Positions 1-6,047 of a stretch of DNA of 64,000 nucleotides are shown here, piece by piece. The stretch spans positions 1 to 64,000 of the forward strand of contig NZ_JAKRGC010000007.1 of NCBI RefSeq assembly GCF_022347745.1. The letters run 5' to 3'. The DNA is from Streptomyces sp. OfavH-34-F (GTDB lineage Bacteria; Actinomycetota; Actinomycetes; Streptomycetales; Streptomycetaceae). How positions within the stretch are numbered: position 1 is the stretch's first letter; every line of letters starts with the position of its first letter. The notes under the pieces were generated by a model. That model saw only the letters and a program-made list of their open reading frames with translations. It searched no databases and was not told where the DNA came from. A program made the translations under genes and the position numbers.

Positions 1-816
1 GGTGCCCAAGTACCTCAGGCCCCTGCGCACCGGCCTGGGCCCCGGCGCGGGGGCGTTGGGCAGATGGCCGGTCCGCTGGAGCTCCCTGGCCAGCCAGGCG
101 GGCAGCGGCGCCGGGGTGCGTACGCTCCCCACCGCGCGATAGGTCCCGGCCTCGGTGACGGTGCCCGGGGCGACGATGTACCCGCCGTGCGCCCGGACGT
201 CCACCTGCCAGGCGAGGGCCCGGCCGCCGCCCGACCCGGCCGAGCACTGCCAGCGGTGGCCGCCGTCGTTCCGGTACCAGACGTGCATGCCGCCCGAGGG
301 CGTCCGCACCCGGAGCGTCGAGGCGTCGTCGGCCGGGCTGGTGGCGCCGCGCAGGGCGGCCAGCAGCCCCAGCGTGTGGAAGCCGTTGGCCAGGCCGGTC
401 AGGTCGATCGCGGCGGAGATCCCGACGCCCGGCAACAGGCGGTCCCGGTGCGGGAGTTCACGGGCGTGCGCGTCGACATCGACGACCACCAGGCCCGCCG
501 AGCCGGTGGCCACGCCGACCCCCAGGTCGGGGCGGCTGCCCCACCACTGGCCGATCCGGTCGAAGTCGAGCGTCGCCGCGTGGAACCCGTGGCACCAGCG
601 GCCCGCACGCACGCAGTCGCAGCGGGCCCGGTCGTGGTCCGGGCCGCGGCACGCCTCGCAGTTGCCCACCGGTGTCTTGCGGCCCGGTGCAAGAGGATGA
701 ACCGGCCATCCCTGGCGCGCGCACCACCAAGCGGTCGTCAAGGGCTGCGAAGCGACCGGAGCAGCCCTCTTGAACTGCCGTGGGTCGTCGCACGAGACCC
801 GCAGTTCAGCTGCCAT
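1..816 (-). CDS. Bifunctional DNA primase/polymerase (Prim-Pol), 5' part only
   Basis: The frame runs open from an ATG at 816 to the window edge (272 codons seen; the C-terminus is outside). The N-terminus matches Prim-Pol proteins of actinobacterial plasmids, integrative elements and phages: an AWWCARQGWPVHPLAPGRKTP-like stretch near residues 29-48, a Cys-rich pair (C53/C56 and C66/C68) that may bind zinc, a GVATGSAGL segment, and VVDVDAH with D113 and D115 as expected metal ligands of the archaeo-eukaryotic primase fold. A later PSGGMHVWY segment carries the conserved His. A GGGGGAA ribosome site precedes the ATG, and an in-frame stop at 829-831 limits upstream extension. The protein would make primers or extend DNA at an origin. 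Just upstream lies a repeat-rich non-coding region, as expected for a replication module. The family call is firm; the role (element replication or a chromosomal relic) is inferred. Confidence 0.85.
   Translation of the reverse strand, partial: MAAELRVSCDDPRQFKRAAPVASQPLTTAWWCARQGWPVHPLAPGRKTPVGNCEACRGPDHDRARCDCVRAGRWCHGFHAATLDFDRIGQWWGSRPDLGVGVATGSAGLVVVDVDAHARELPHRDRLLPGVGISAAIDLTGLANGFHTLGLLAALRGATSPADDASTLRVRTPSGGMHVWYRNDGGHRWQCSAGSGGGRALAWQVDVRAHGGYIVAPGTVTEAGTYRAVGSVRTPAPLPAWLARELQRTGHLPNAPAPGPRPVRRGLRYLGT
741..768. repeat. Inverted repeat inside the Prim-Pol 5' coding region
   Basis: AGGGCTGC and GCAGCCCT form perfect 8-bp arms around a 12-bp loop containing AGCGACCGGA, a relative of the GCGACC unit repeated upstream. 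It could be part of the same putative origin or an operator within the gene. Confidence 0.4.
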
Positions 817-830
817 CCACTTCCCCCGTC

Positions 831-849
831 AGCGACCGAAGCGACTCAA
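831..849 (+). repeat. Iteron-like repeat, copy A1
   Basis: AGCGACCGAAGCGACTCAA, identical to 1030-1048. Both copies are followed by CTCGC, after one extra base in the second. Confidence 0.7.
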
Positions 850-933
850 CTCGCAAAATCAGATTAGCGAAACAATCGGGGAAGAAGAGGTACAAGCGCC
901 AGAACGCATGTGCCCACCGGGGAACGGCTCCAG

Positions 934-977
934 CGACCCAGCGACCGGGCGGCGAGCGACCCCCGGTCGCTGGGTCG
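934..977. repeat. 16-bp perfect inverted repeat built from GCGACC units
   Basis: CGACCCAGCGACCGGG at 934-949 is the exact reverse complement of CCCGGTCGCTGGGTCG at 962-977, with a 12-bp spacer. Each arm holds two GCGACC-like units, so the structure is part of the same repeat family. Confidence 0.75.
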
Positions 978-1029
978 CCGGCCGGAGCGCCGCGAACCCC
1001 GCAGGTCAGCGAGGTTTCCCCGGCGCAAC

Positions 1030-1048
1030 AGCGACCGAAGCGACTCAA
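1030..1048 (+). repeat. Iteron-like repeat, copy A2
   Basis: Exact second copy of the 19-mer at 831-849, followed by an AT-rich tract (TATATATGA). Confidence 0.7.
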
Positions 1049-1103
1049 GCTCGCTATATATGACGCGCACGCGCACACATGCCAATGGCTCCATATACCT
1101 GAG

Positions 1104-1125
1104 CCTTCGGTCGCTTCGGTCGCTG
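1104..1125 (-). repeat. Iteron-like repeat, copy B1 (inverted)
   Basis: On the minus strand this 22-mer holds two tandem GCGACCGAAG units. It is identical to 1400-1421 and opposite in direction to copies A1 and A2. Confidence 0.7.
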
Positions 1126-1335
1126 CCCGCCCTGGCCGGGCTGGTGACCTGGGACTTCCTCCCGGGCCCCGCAGCTACCGAGAGGGCGGTCGGTCGCTTC
1201 CGGCCGGTCGCTGGGGGCGTGAAACACTTCCGGCCGCCTCCAGCCCTTCTGAACCGTGTTTCCAGCGCTCGCCGCCCGGCTCGCGCCATCCGTGCGGCCT
1301 GCGCGGCGGGCGAGGGGCCCGGGGACGAACCGGCT

Positions 1336-1364
1336 CCGCCGCACGCAGAGTCTGCGTGCGGCGG
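1336..1364. repeat. 12-bp perfect hairpin
   Basis: CCGCCGCACGCA (1336-1347) and TGCGTGCGGCGG (1353-1364) pair perfectly around a 5-base loop, GAGTC. There is no T-tract, so a simple terminator is less likely than a protein-binding or origin-associated hairpin. Confidence 0.6.
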
Positions 1365-1399
1365 TCACCGACAGGGCGTCACATGGGGTGCGAGCGGGG

Positions 1400-1421
1400 C
1401 CTTCGGTCGCTTCGGTCGCTG
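1400..1421 (-). repeat. Iteron-like repeat, copy B2 (inverted)
   Basis: Exact second copy of the 22-mer at 1104-1125. Confidence 0.7.
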
Positions 1422-1543
1422 CCGAGTGCTGCCGTACGGCCGTGACCTGCTGGTTCGACGGGCGAGCGGGGCAGCTACCCAAGGCGCCCCCGGGACTCCC
1501 CCCGGTCCCGGGTCGCCCCGCCCCGGGAGGGCACTCTCCCAAG

Positions 1544-1567
1544 AAAACAGGATGACCGGTTTGTTTT
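1544..1567. promoter_or_regulatory. ARE-like GBL-receptor operator downstream of afsA
   Basis: The right half, CGGTTTGTTTTT, matches the half-site expected for autoregulatory elements bound by gamma-butyrolactone receptors. The left half, AAAACAGGATG, matches its reverse complement at about 8 of 11 positions. It lies about 40 bp beyond the afsA stop, an unusual place unless it serves as an auxiliary operator. Judged from the palindrome only. Confidence 0.45.
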
Positions 1568-1606
1568 TGAGGGAGGGGGCGGCGCGTGGGTGGACCTGGA
1601 GAGGGG

Positions 1607-2578
1607 TCAGCCGACCGGGCCCGTGAGCACCGAGGTGAAGACGTCCTTGCCGTCCTGGCGGCCGGTGACCTCGAGCGTCACCATGTTGTGCGCCTCCCGC
1701 TCCACGCGGGTCACCTCGATCCAGCAGGGCCGGTCGAGTTCGGCGTACTGGTGGAAGTGGTTCGCGGCGGCGGCCGGGACGAACGAGCGGGGCGCCATCA
1801 CGGCGCAGGCCGCCTGGCGGGCCGCTTCGAGCAGGACCATGCCGGGGACGTGGTCGCCCTTGTGGTCGAAGAGGATCGGGTGGTTGAGGTCCGGGGTGAG
1901 CAGCCAGCGCGGATGCCGGCCGGTGCCGGGCGCGCCGACTGCGGAGAGCACCACGTCCGTGAGGAAGGTGCGCCCGACCATCGACGGCGGCAGCAGGGTG
2001 CGGTCCGGGTACGTCTCGGCGGCGGCGGGCGGCTGGGCGGCGCGGGTCTGCCGTAACCGGTTGTAGACGGCCGGCGGGATCACGGAGATCTGCCCGGTGC
2101 CGTTCGCCATGGGCAGGCCGCTGCGGCGGAGCGCGAACTCGAACGCCATACGGCTGGCCACGCCCCTGCGCCGGACGACCTCGGTACACCGGGTGTCGAG
2201 GTCGAAGTCGGTCGGGCCGGACGCGATGCGGAGACTCGTGGTGTCCGTGGTGTAGGTGATGCTCGACATCACAAACTTGTGACCGAGGGGTACTCCCAAT
2301 TCCACGTGCGAGACGTAGATTCCTGCTTGGCGGAACGTTTCCGCCACCTGGAGCGGGTCGTGGCTCGCTCCGTCGAGACTGCGGAACATGGTGTGGGCGC
2401 GGGGCCATTGGCCGGTGAGCGAGAAGTTCGCCCCGTCCTGGGTGTCGCACCCGGTGAGGAATACCTCGGCGACGGAGTCGCGGTGCACGTACTCCTTCGC
2501 GACCGTGGTGGTCAGCCGCGGTGCGGCCGGCGGTGCGGTTCTGGCTTCAGCAGTGGTGAGACTCACGGTGGCCCCCAT
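1607..2578 (-). CDS. afsA: AfsA/ScbA-family gamma-butyrolactone synthase
   Basis: 323 aa, typical for the AfsA family. Two hot-dog-type AfsA repeats are visible (about residues 25-155 and 175-315), with family signatures such as KEYVHR, GHKFVMSS, HPILFDHKGDHVPGM and NHFHQYAELDRPCWI. AfsA proteins join a beta-ketoacyl chain to dihydroxyacetone phosphate to begin synthesis of the diffusible GBL signal in the cytoplasm. The ATG at 2578 is preceded by a weak ribosome site. The upstream promoter (2615-2642) carries an ARE-like operator between -35 and -10, so the neighbouring receptor probably represses it. It is divergent from the receptor and near a SARP gene, the usual GBL island. A few AfsA homologues act as regulators rather than synthases; sequence alone cannot exclude that. 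Confidence 0.9.
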   Translation of the reverse strand: MGATVSLTTAEARTAPPAAPRLTTTVAKEYVHRDSVAEVFLTGCDTQDGANFSLTGQWPRAHTMFRSLDGASHDPLQVAETFRQAGIYVSHVELGVPLGHKFVMSSITYTTDTTSLRIASGPTDFDLDTRCTEVVRRRGVASRMAFEFALRRSGLPMANGTGQISVIPPAVYNRLRQTRAAQPPAAAETYPDRTLLPPSMVGRTFLTDVVLSAVGAPGTGRHPRWLLTPDLNHPILFDHKGDHVPGMVLLEAARQAACAVMAPRSFVPAAAANHFHQYAELDRPCWIEVTRVEREAHNMVTLEVTGRQDGKDVFTSVLTGPVG

Positions 2579-2614
2579 CTTGCATCTTGAAACCTGCGTT
2601 CGGCGACGCCACTT

Positions 2615-2642
2615 AAGATACGGACCTACCGGTTTTTTTCAA
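2615..2642 (-). promoter_or_regulatory. afsA promoter with ARE-like operator
   Basis: On the minus strand TTGAAA (2642-2637) and TATCTT (2620-2615) are separated by 16 bp. The spacer and flanks read as an ARE-like site: CGGT followed by a T-run on one side and a GATACGGACC-type arm on the other. A bound GBL receptor would block RNA polymerase directly. Confidence 0.55.
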
Positions 2643-2810
2643 TCGGCCCAAAGGTAAAGGATTTACCAAGCGTTGACCAGTTTGCTTGAACATCTCATTC
2701 CACTTCAAGGCTTCTGGTCAGTAACTTCGCGCTCGATCGCTGAGTAAATCGGGGCATATGCCGCGTAGATCGTCCAGGCCGCACGGTCCGGCGGCGAAGG
2801 CCGCCGTAGA

Positions 2811-2838
2811 AAAAAACCTTTCGGACGGTTTCCTTTGG
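2811..2838. promoter_or_regulatory. ARE-like site 2 (weak)
   Basis: AAACC and GGTTT arms separated by 8 bp, with A-rich and T-rich flanks. The right half CGGTTTCCTTT resembles the ARE half-site. Confidence 0.35.
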
Positions 2839-2967
2839 TGGACTGAGGTCTAGTCCTCCGAGAGGATGGCTGGAGAAACCAACTACTTCTGTGACCTGGG
2901 GCCCCCGGTGTCACACGCGCCTGGGCAAAATGATCAGCCTGCCCCGGGGCGTTGCACGTCGCAGTGC

Positions 2968-2996
2968 TAAACCAACCAGCCGTGCGGTTTACTGGG
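2968..2996 (+). promoter_or_regulatory. ARE-like site 3 upstream of the receptor gene (weak)
   Basis: GCCG-TG-CGGT core with AACC/GGTT arms, ending about 20 bp before a GATAAT hexamer at 3015-3020. The position would allow autorepression of the receptor. The match to the ARE half-sites is only partial. Confidence 0.35.
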
Positions 2997-3074
2997 GGTC
3001 AGTAGGGTCAGCAGGATAATCCAGGGTGAATCGGACGGCGGTACGCCGGGCCCGTGCCCCGCCAGGAGGAGGAC

Positions 3075-3662
3075 ATGATGGTCAAGCAGGCGCGAGCGGC
3101 TGTGACACGTCAGGCTCTCATCTCGGCCGCCGCGGAGGTGTTCGGTGCCGACGGGTATGCGATGGCAACGCTACCGACGATCAGCGGCCGGGCGGGGGTG
3201 AGTTCGGGCGCCCTCCACTTCCACTTCCCCAACAAGGAGGCCCTGGCCTCCGCCGTGGAGAGTGCCGCCGCGGAATCGGCCCTCGCGCTGACCGAGGAGA
3301 GCGCGCAGGCCGAGGGGGGCGGCCGGCTCCAGACACTCGTCACGGCGGTGCGCCGGCTGATGGACGCGGTCGCCGGCGATCCGGTCGTGCGCGCGGGCTT
3401 CCGGCTGAGCGGCGACCCCTCCCGCAAGAGCGAGGCCAGGCTGCACGACTGGTGGTACGAGTGGGTGCGCGACGCCCTCGCGGAGGCGCGCAGCGACGGG
3501 GAGCTGGCGGAGGGCGTCTCGGCCGAGGACGCGGCGGTGGTCATCGTGGCGGCGACGCTCGGTCTGGAGACCCTCGGCGCGGCCGACCCGTACTGGCGGT
3601 CCACGGAACGAGTGGACCAGCTGTGGTCGTTCGCGCTGCCGCGGCTGAGCCGCGCGGAGTAG
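3075..3662 (+). CDS. Gamma-butyrolactone receptor-type TetR regulator
   Basis: 195 aa. The N-terminal TetR helix-turn-helix (about residues 10-55) reads RQALISAAAEVFGADGYAMA, then a recognition helix and the GALHFHFPNKEAL motif typical of ScbR/BarA/TylP-type GBL receptors. The C-terminal ligand domain has a VVRAGFRLS segment and a Trp-rich LHDWWYEW stretch as in this subfamily. It is rich in Asp/Glu, more like genuine acidic receptors than basic pseudoreceptors; pI was not computed. ATG 3075 or 3078 follows AGGAGGAGG; 3075 was chosen. It probably represses afsA, the SARP gene and itself through the ARE-like sites and leaves DNA when GBL binds. It is flanked by afsA and the SARP gene. Confidence 0.88.
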   Translation: MMVKQARAAVTRQALISAAAEVFGADGYAMATLPTISGRAGVSSGALHFHFPNKEALASAVESAAAESALALTEESAQAEGGGRLQTLVTAVRRLMDAVAGDPVVRAGFRLSGDPSRKSEARLHDWWYEWVRDALAEARSDGELAEGVSAEDAAVVIVAATLGLETLGAADPYWRSTERVDQLWSFALPRLSRAE

Positions 3663-3876
3663 CGGGCCAGGCGTGAGCCCCCGGCAGCTGCCGCCCGCCG
3701 GGGCGCGGCAGCAAAACAATCCGTATGGTCTGGTTGTGGGAGTGCCTCCCGGGGGTGACAGAAGGGTCAACGCCCGCGCGGATGCCCAAGTTTGATGCAT
3801 CAGGCACCTTTTACACCCTCGCTCTTGAGGATCGCTGAGGCCGCGCACCAGCGGGAGCGGGTGGATTGGTTGGGTA

Positions 3877-3905
3877 TTGACATACCGTCTGCGCTGTTTT
3901 TAAAT
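3877..3905 (+). promoter_or_regulatory. SARP promoter with overlapping ARE-like operator
   Basis: A perfect TTGACA (3877-3882), 17-bp spacer and TTAAAT (3900-3905) make one of the best promoters in the window. The spacer holds ACATACCG...CTGTTTTT, an imperfect ARE, and GGTAT-TGAC-ATACC overlaps the -35. This predicts direct repression of the SARP gene by the GBL receptor. The rest of 3663-3965 holds no gene. Confidence 0.6.
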
Positions 3906-3965
3906 CGGTTGGGTCAGCAACAGTTCCGGGCGGCCCGTGGTGGTCCGGAGATGCGGGGAGACGGC

Positions 3966-4781
3966 GTGGACATCGACGTACTCGGCACGCTCGACGTGCG
4001 GGAAAAGGGCACCTCGATCGCACCGACCGCGCCCAAACCCCGGCAGGTGCTCGCCCTGCTGGCGCTGCACGCCGACGAGGTGGTGCCGGTGGGCACCCTC
4101 ATCGAGGAGCTGTGGGGGAGCGAGCCGCCGCGCAGCGCCCGCCCCACCCTGCAGACGTACATCCTGCAGCTGCGCGAACTCATCACCGTCGCGCTCGAAC
4201 GGGACGGCGACGAGACCCGCACCGCCAAGGACGTCCTGCTCACCGTCCCCAGCGGCTACTTACTCCGCAGCGGCGAAGGAACGCACGACGTCCGGGAGTT
4301 CGAGCGCCTGGCCGGGATGGGCTACCGGGCCATGGACGCCGAGAACTTCCCCGAGGGCGCGCGGCTGCTGCGCGAGGCCCTCGCCCTGTGGACCGGACCG
4401 GCGCTCGCCGACGTCCACACCGGGCCCCACCTGGAGACACAGCTCAAGCGGCTGGAGGAGAGCCGGCTGTGTGCGCTGGACCAGCGCATCGAGGCCGACC
4501 TCAGACTGGGCCGCCACCGCGAACTGCTCTCCGAACTGACCGTGCTGCTCAGCCGCTACTCCACCCACGAGAGCCTGTGCGGGCAGTACATGCTCGCGCT
4601 CTACCGCTCCGGACGGCGCGGTGAGGCGCTGGACGCCTACCAGCGGCTGCGCTCCACGCTCGTACGCACCCTGGGCCTCGAACCCTCGCCCGCGCTGGCC
4701 AAGTTGCAGCGCTCCATCCTCCTGGCCCGCACCGAGGGCGTGCCGGCAGCAGGCGGCGCCCGGCTCGCCGAGATCGGCTGA
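3966..4781 (+). CDS. SARP-family pathway activator (OmpR-type HTH plus BTAD)
   Basis: 271 aa from GTG 3966, chosen because GGGGAG lies 5 bases upstream; ATG 3951 is the alternative. Residues about 1-95 form the winged-helix DNA-binding domain (VDIDVLGTLDV, then PKPRQVLALLALHADEVVP and LIEELWGSEPPRSA). Residues about 100-255 form the bacterial transcriptional activation domain, a TPR-like repeat ending YRSGRRGEALDAYQRLR and LGLEPSPALAKLQ. The length fits small stand-alone SARPs with no ATPase domain. SARPs activate antibiotic gene clusters; none lies in this window, so its targets must be elsewhere, most simply leftward or further right. Control by the GBL receptor is predicted from the ARE-like site in its promoter. 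Confidence 0.9.
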   Translation: MDIDVLGTLDVREKGTSIAPTAPKPRQVLALLALHADEVVPVGTLIEELWGSEPPRSARPTLQTYILQLRELITVALERDGDETRTAKDVLLTVPSGYLLRSGEGTHDVREFERLAGMGYRAMDAENFPEGARLLREALALWTGPALADVHTGPHLETQLKRLEESRLCALDQRIEADLRLGRHRELLSELTVLLSRYSTHESLCGQYMLALYRSGRRGEALDAYQRLRSTLVRTLGLEPSPALAKLQRSILLARTEGVPAAGGARLAEIG

Positions 4782-4809
4782 CGCACCCGCCTGCCCGGCC
4801 CGGACCCGA

Positions 4810-4847
4810 GGGCTGAGGAACATCCGTGTCAGATCGTGCGCGCTAAG
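4810..4847 (+). repeat. Left terminal inverted repeat of the Tn3-type element
   Basis: 38 bp beginning GGGCTGAGG and ending GCGCTAAG, the Tn3-family form (GGG...CTAAG/TTAAG). The core matches the right end with one mismatch. A small hairpin AGGGCT-GATT-AGCCCT follows at 4855-4870. Confidence 0.7.
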
Positions 4848-4936
4848 CCGCCTCAGGGCTGATTAGCCCTTTGACCTGGGGTGATGGAGCGTCGGAGCCT
4901 TCGTGGGTCGTTGTTGTCGATCTTCGGAGAACTGCT

Positions 4937-5262
4937 GTGTCGGTCGAGTTCCTGGCGGATGAGCAGGCGGCCCAGTAAGGGGCGTTTTGCGAGGTTCCCT
5001 CGCGGGCGGAGCTGGAGCGTTACTTCTTCCTGGACGACGCGGACCGTGAGGCGGTGCAGGCCAGGCGCCGGGTCTGTAACCGGCGCGGGTTCGCGGTCCA
5101 GCTCACGAGCGTGCGGTTCCTGGGCCTGTTCATGCCGGACCCGCGGTAGGTACCGGCGGAGGTGGCCGAGTACCTGGCCGAGCAGCTGGAGATCGCGGCT
5201 CGGCCGGTACTCCTTCCAGCTCCCCGACCTGCCTGGCGGCCTGCGGCCCCTGCGTGACAAGC
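4937..5262 (+). pseudogene. Tn3-family transposase remnant with internal deletion and stops
   Basis: From GTG 4937 the frame reads VSVEFLADEQAAQ, stop (TAA 4976), GAFCEVPSRAELERYFFLDD, then FAVQLTSVRFLGLFMPDPR, stop (TAG near 5150), VPAEVAEYLAEQLEIA. This is the N-terminal DUF4158 region of Tn3-family TnpA. From about 5195, in another frame, LGRYSFQLPDLPGGLRPLRD matches the TnpA C-terminus. Most of the protein (about 850 residues in the family), including the DDE catalytic region, has been deleted. It lies 90 bp inside the left terminal repeat. Confidence 0.8.
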
Positions 5263-5324
5263 CCCCCCGAGGCCGGATAAAGGCACCAGCAGACACGACA
5301 TTAGCCACAAATAGTCAAACCGCA

Positions 5325-5362
5325 AAGAGTTCTTCGCGAAGGTCTATTTGCGAAGAACTCTT
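5325..5362. promoter_or_regulatory. 13-bp inverted repeat, likely operator of the ArsR-like gene
   Basis: AAGAGTTCTTCGC (5325-5337) and GCGAAGAACTCTT (5350-5362) are perfect reverse complements with a 12-bp spacer. A second palindrome CTTCGCGAAG (5332-5341) overlaps the left arm. TTGCGA (5348-5353) and TACGGT (5369-5374) look like -35 and -10 elements, and the ATG is 7 bases after the -10, so the transcript is probably leaderless and the operator covers the -35. Confidence 0.6.
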
Positions 5363-5381
5363 GCGGACTACGGTGTCCCGC

Positions 5382-6047
5382 ATGAGTGATGCTGTGGAGA
5401 GGCCAGACGGCCCGAACGTGGGAGAAGACTCGGTCGTCCTGGATGCCAAGGGGCTGCGAGCCCTGGCGCATCCGGTGCGCGTGCAGGTGGTCGGGCTGCT
5501 GCGGAAGTACGGCCCGTCGACGGCCACCCGCCTCGCGGAGCGGTTGGGCGTGAACTCCGGTACGGCCAGCTACCACCTCCGGCAGCTCGGCGCGGCCGGC
5601 TTCGTCGAGGAGGACACCGAACGGGGCAACGCGCGAGAGCGTTGGTGGCGTTCGGTGCACCGGACGATCTGGTTCAACGATCCGGAGCTGGCCGAACGGG
5701 AGCCCGAGGCCGCACTGGCCTATCAGCAGTCCGTCGCCGCCATCTACACCCTGCGCACGCAGCAGACCCTGAACGGGCTTCAGACGATGCCCCGCGCATG
5801 GCGGAACACGTTCGACATGAGCGACTGGGCCCTGCGGCTCACGCCGGAGGAAGCCGGTGACCTGTACCGGGAGCTGGCGGACGTCATCGCGCGCTACCGG
5901 CGCGACGCACCGGAGACGGCGGCAAGCGCCCCCGAGGGAGCCGAACGGGTCGCCGTAATCACACAGATTCTGCCCGAACTGGACGTGCCTGCCGCGTCGC
6001 CGATCCCTTCCCACCCCCAAAGCGAGGAAGGAGACCCGACATCATGA
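5382..6047 (+). CDS. ArsR-like winged-helix regulator
   Basis: 221 aa from ATG 5382; a longer frame exists upstream but runs through the transposase remnant and is not coding. Residues about 22-95 form an HTH_20/ArsR fold: LRALAHPVRVQVVGLLRKYG, ATRLAERLGVNSGTASYHLRQL (recognition helix) and a wing ERGNARERWWR. The C-terminal 120 residues are helical, of the kind seen in ArsR-like regulators paired with MFS pumps. No metal-binding Cys cluster is visible, so an organic ligand is more likely than a metal. Its stop overlaps the MFS start by 4 bases (ATGA), so the two are translationally coupled. It likely represses its own leaderless promoter. Confidence 0.82.
   Translation: MSDAVERPDGPNVGEDSVVLDAKGLRALAHPVRVQVVGLLRKYGPSTATRLAERLGVNSGTASYHLRQLGAAGFVEEDTERGNARERWWRSVHRTIWFNDPELAEREPEAALAYQQSVAAIYTLRTQQTLNGLQTMPRAWRNTFDMSDWALRLTPEEAGDLYRELADVIARYRRDAPETAASAPEGAERVAVITQILPELDVPAASPIPSHPQSEEGDPTS

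Larger units (their letters stand above)
831..1543. other. Repeat-rich non-coding region, candidate iteron-type origin
   Basis: No open frame here looks coding on either strand. The stretch instead holds many copies of GCGACC/GGTCGC in tandem, direct and inverted arrangement, a 16-bp perfect inverted repeat (934-977), two exact 19-mers (831, 1030), two exact 22-mers in the other orientation (1104, 1400), a 12-bp hairpin (1336-1364) and a short AT-rich patch (CTATATATGA) near 1051-1060. It lies directly upstream of the Prim-Pol start. Repeats plus primase and an AT-rich patch is the pattern of iteron-type replication origins of actinobacterial plasmids. The origin function is inference; the repeats are seen directly. 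Confidence 0.5.
2579..3074. other. Divergent control region between afsA and the receptor gene
   Basis: No gene is seen. It contains the afsA promoter/operator, a small inverted repeat GGTAAA-GGA-TTTACC just upstream, two further ARE-like palindromes (2811-2838 and 2968-2996, each with an AACC-N8-GGTT core), a TGTGAC...GTCACA inverted repeat (2890-2915), and a -10-like GATAAT at 3015-3020 ahead of the receptor gene. Confidence 0.5.

Noticed and set aside
2890-2915. CRP-like site TGTGAC...GTCACA
   Set aside because: The arms are 14 bp apart, too far for a CRP-type half-site pair; kept only as an inverted repeat in the control region.
3792-3965. Upstream start for the SARP gene (174 more bases)
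   Set aside because: The extra residues have no SARP homology and would place the start before the good promoter at 3877-3905.
1607-4781. A complete antibiotic biosynthetic cluster around the GBL/SARP genes
   Set aside because: No PKS, NRPS, terpene or other core enzyme was found in the window; only regulators are present.
4881-5381. N-terminal extension of the ArsR-like gene
   Set aside because: This part is an out-of-frame reading of the transposase remnant and crosses the operator.
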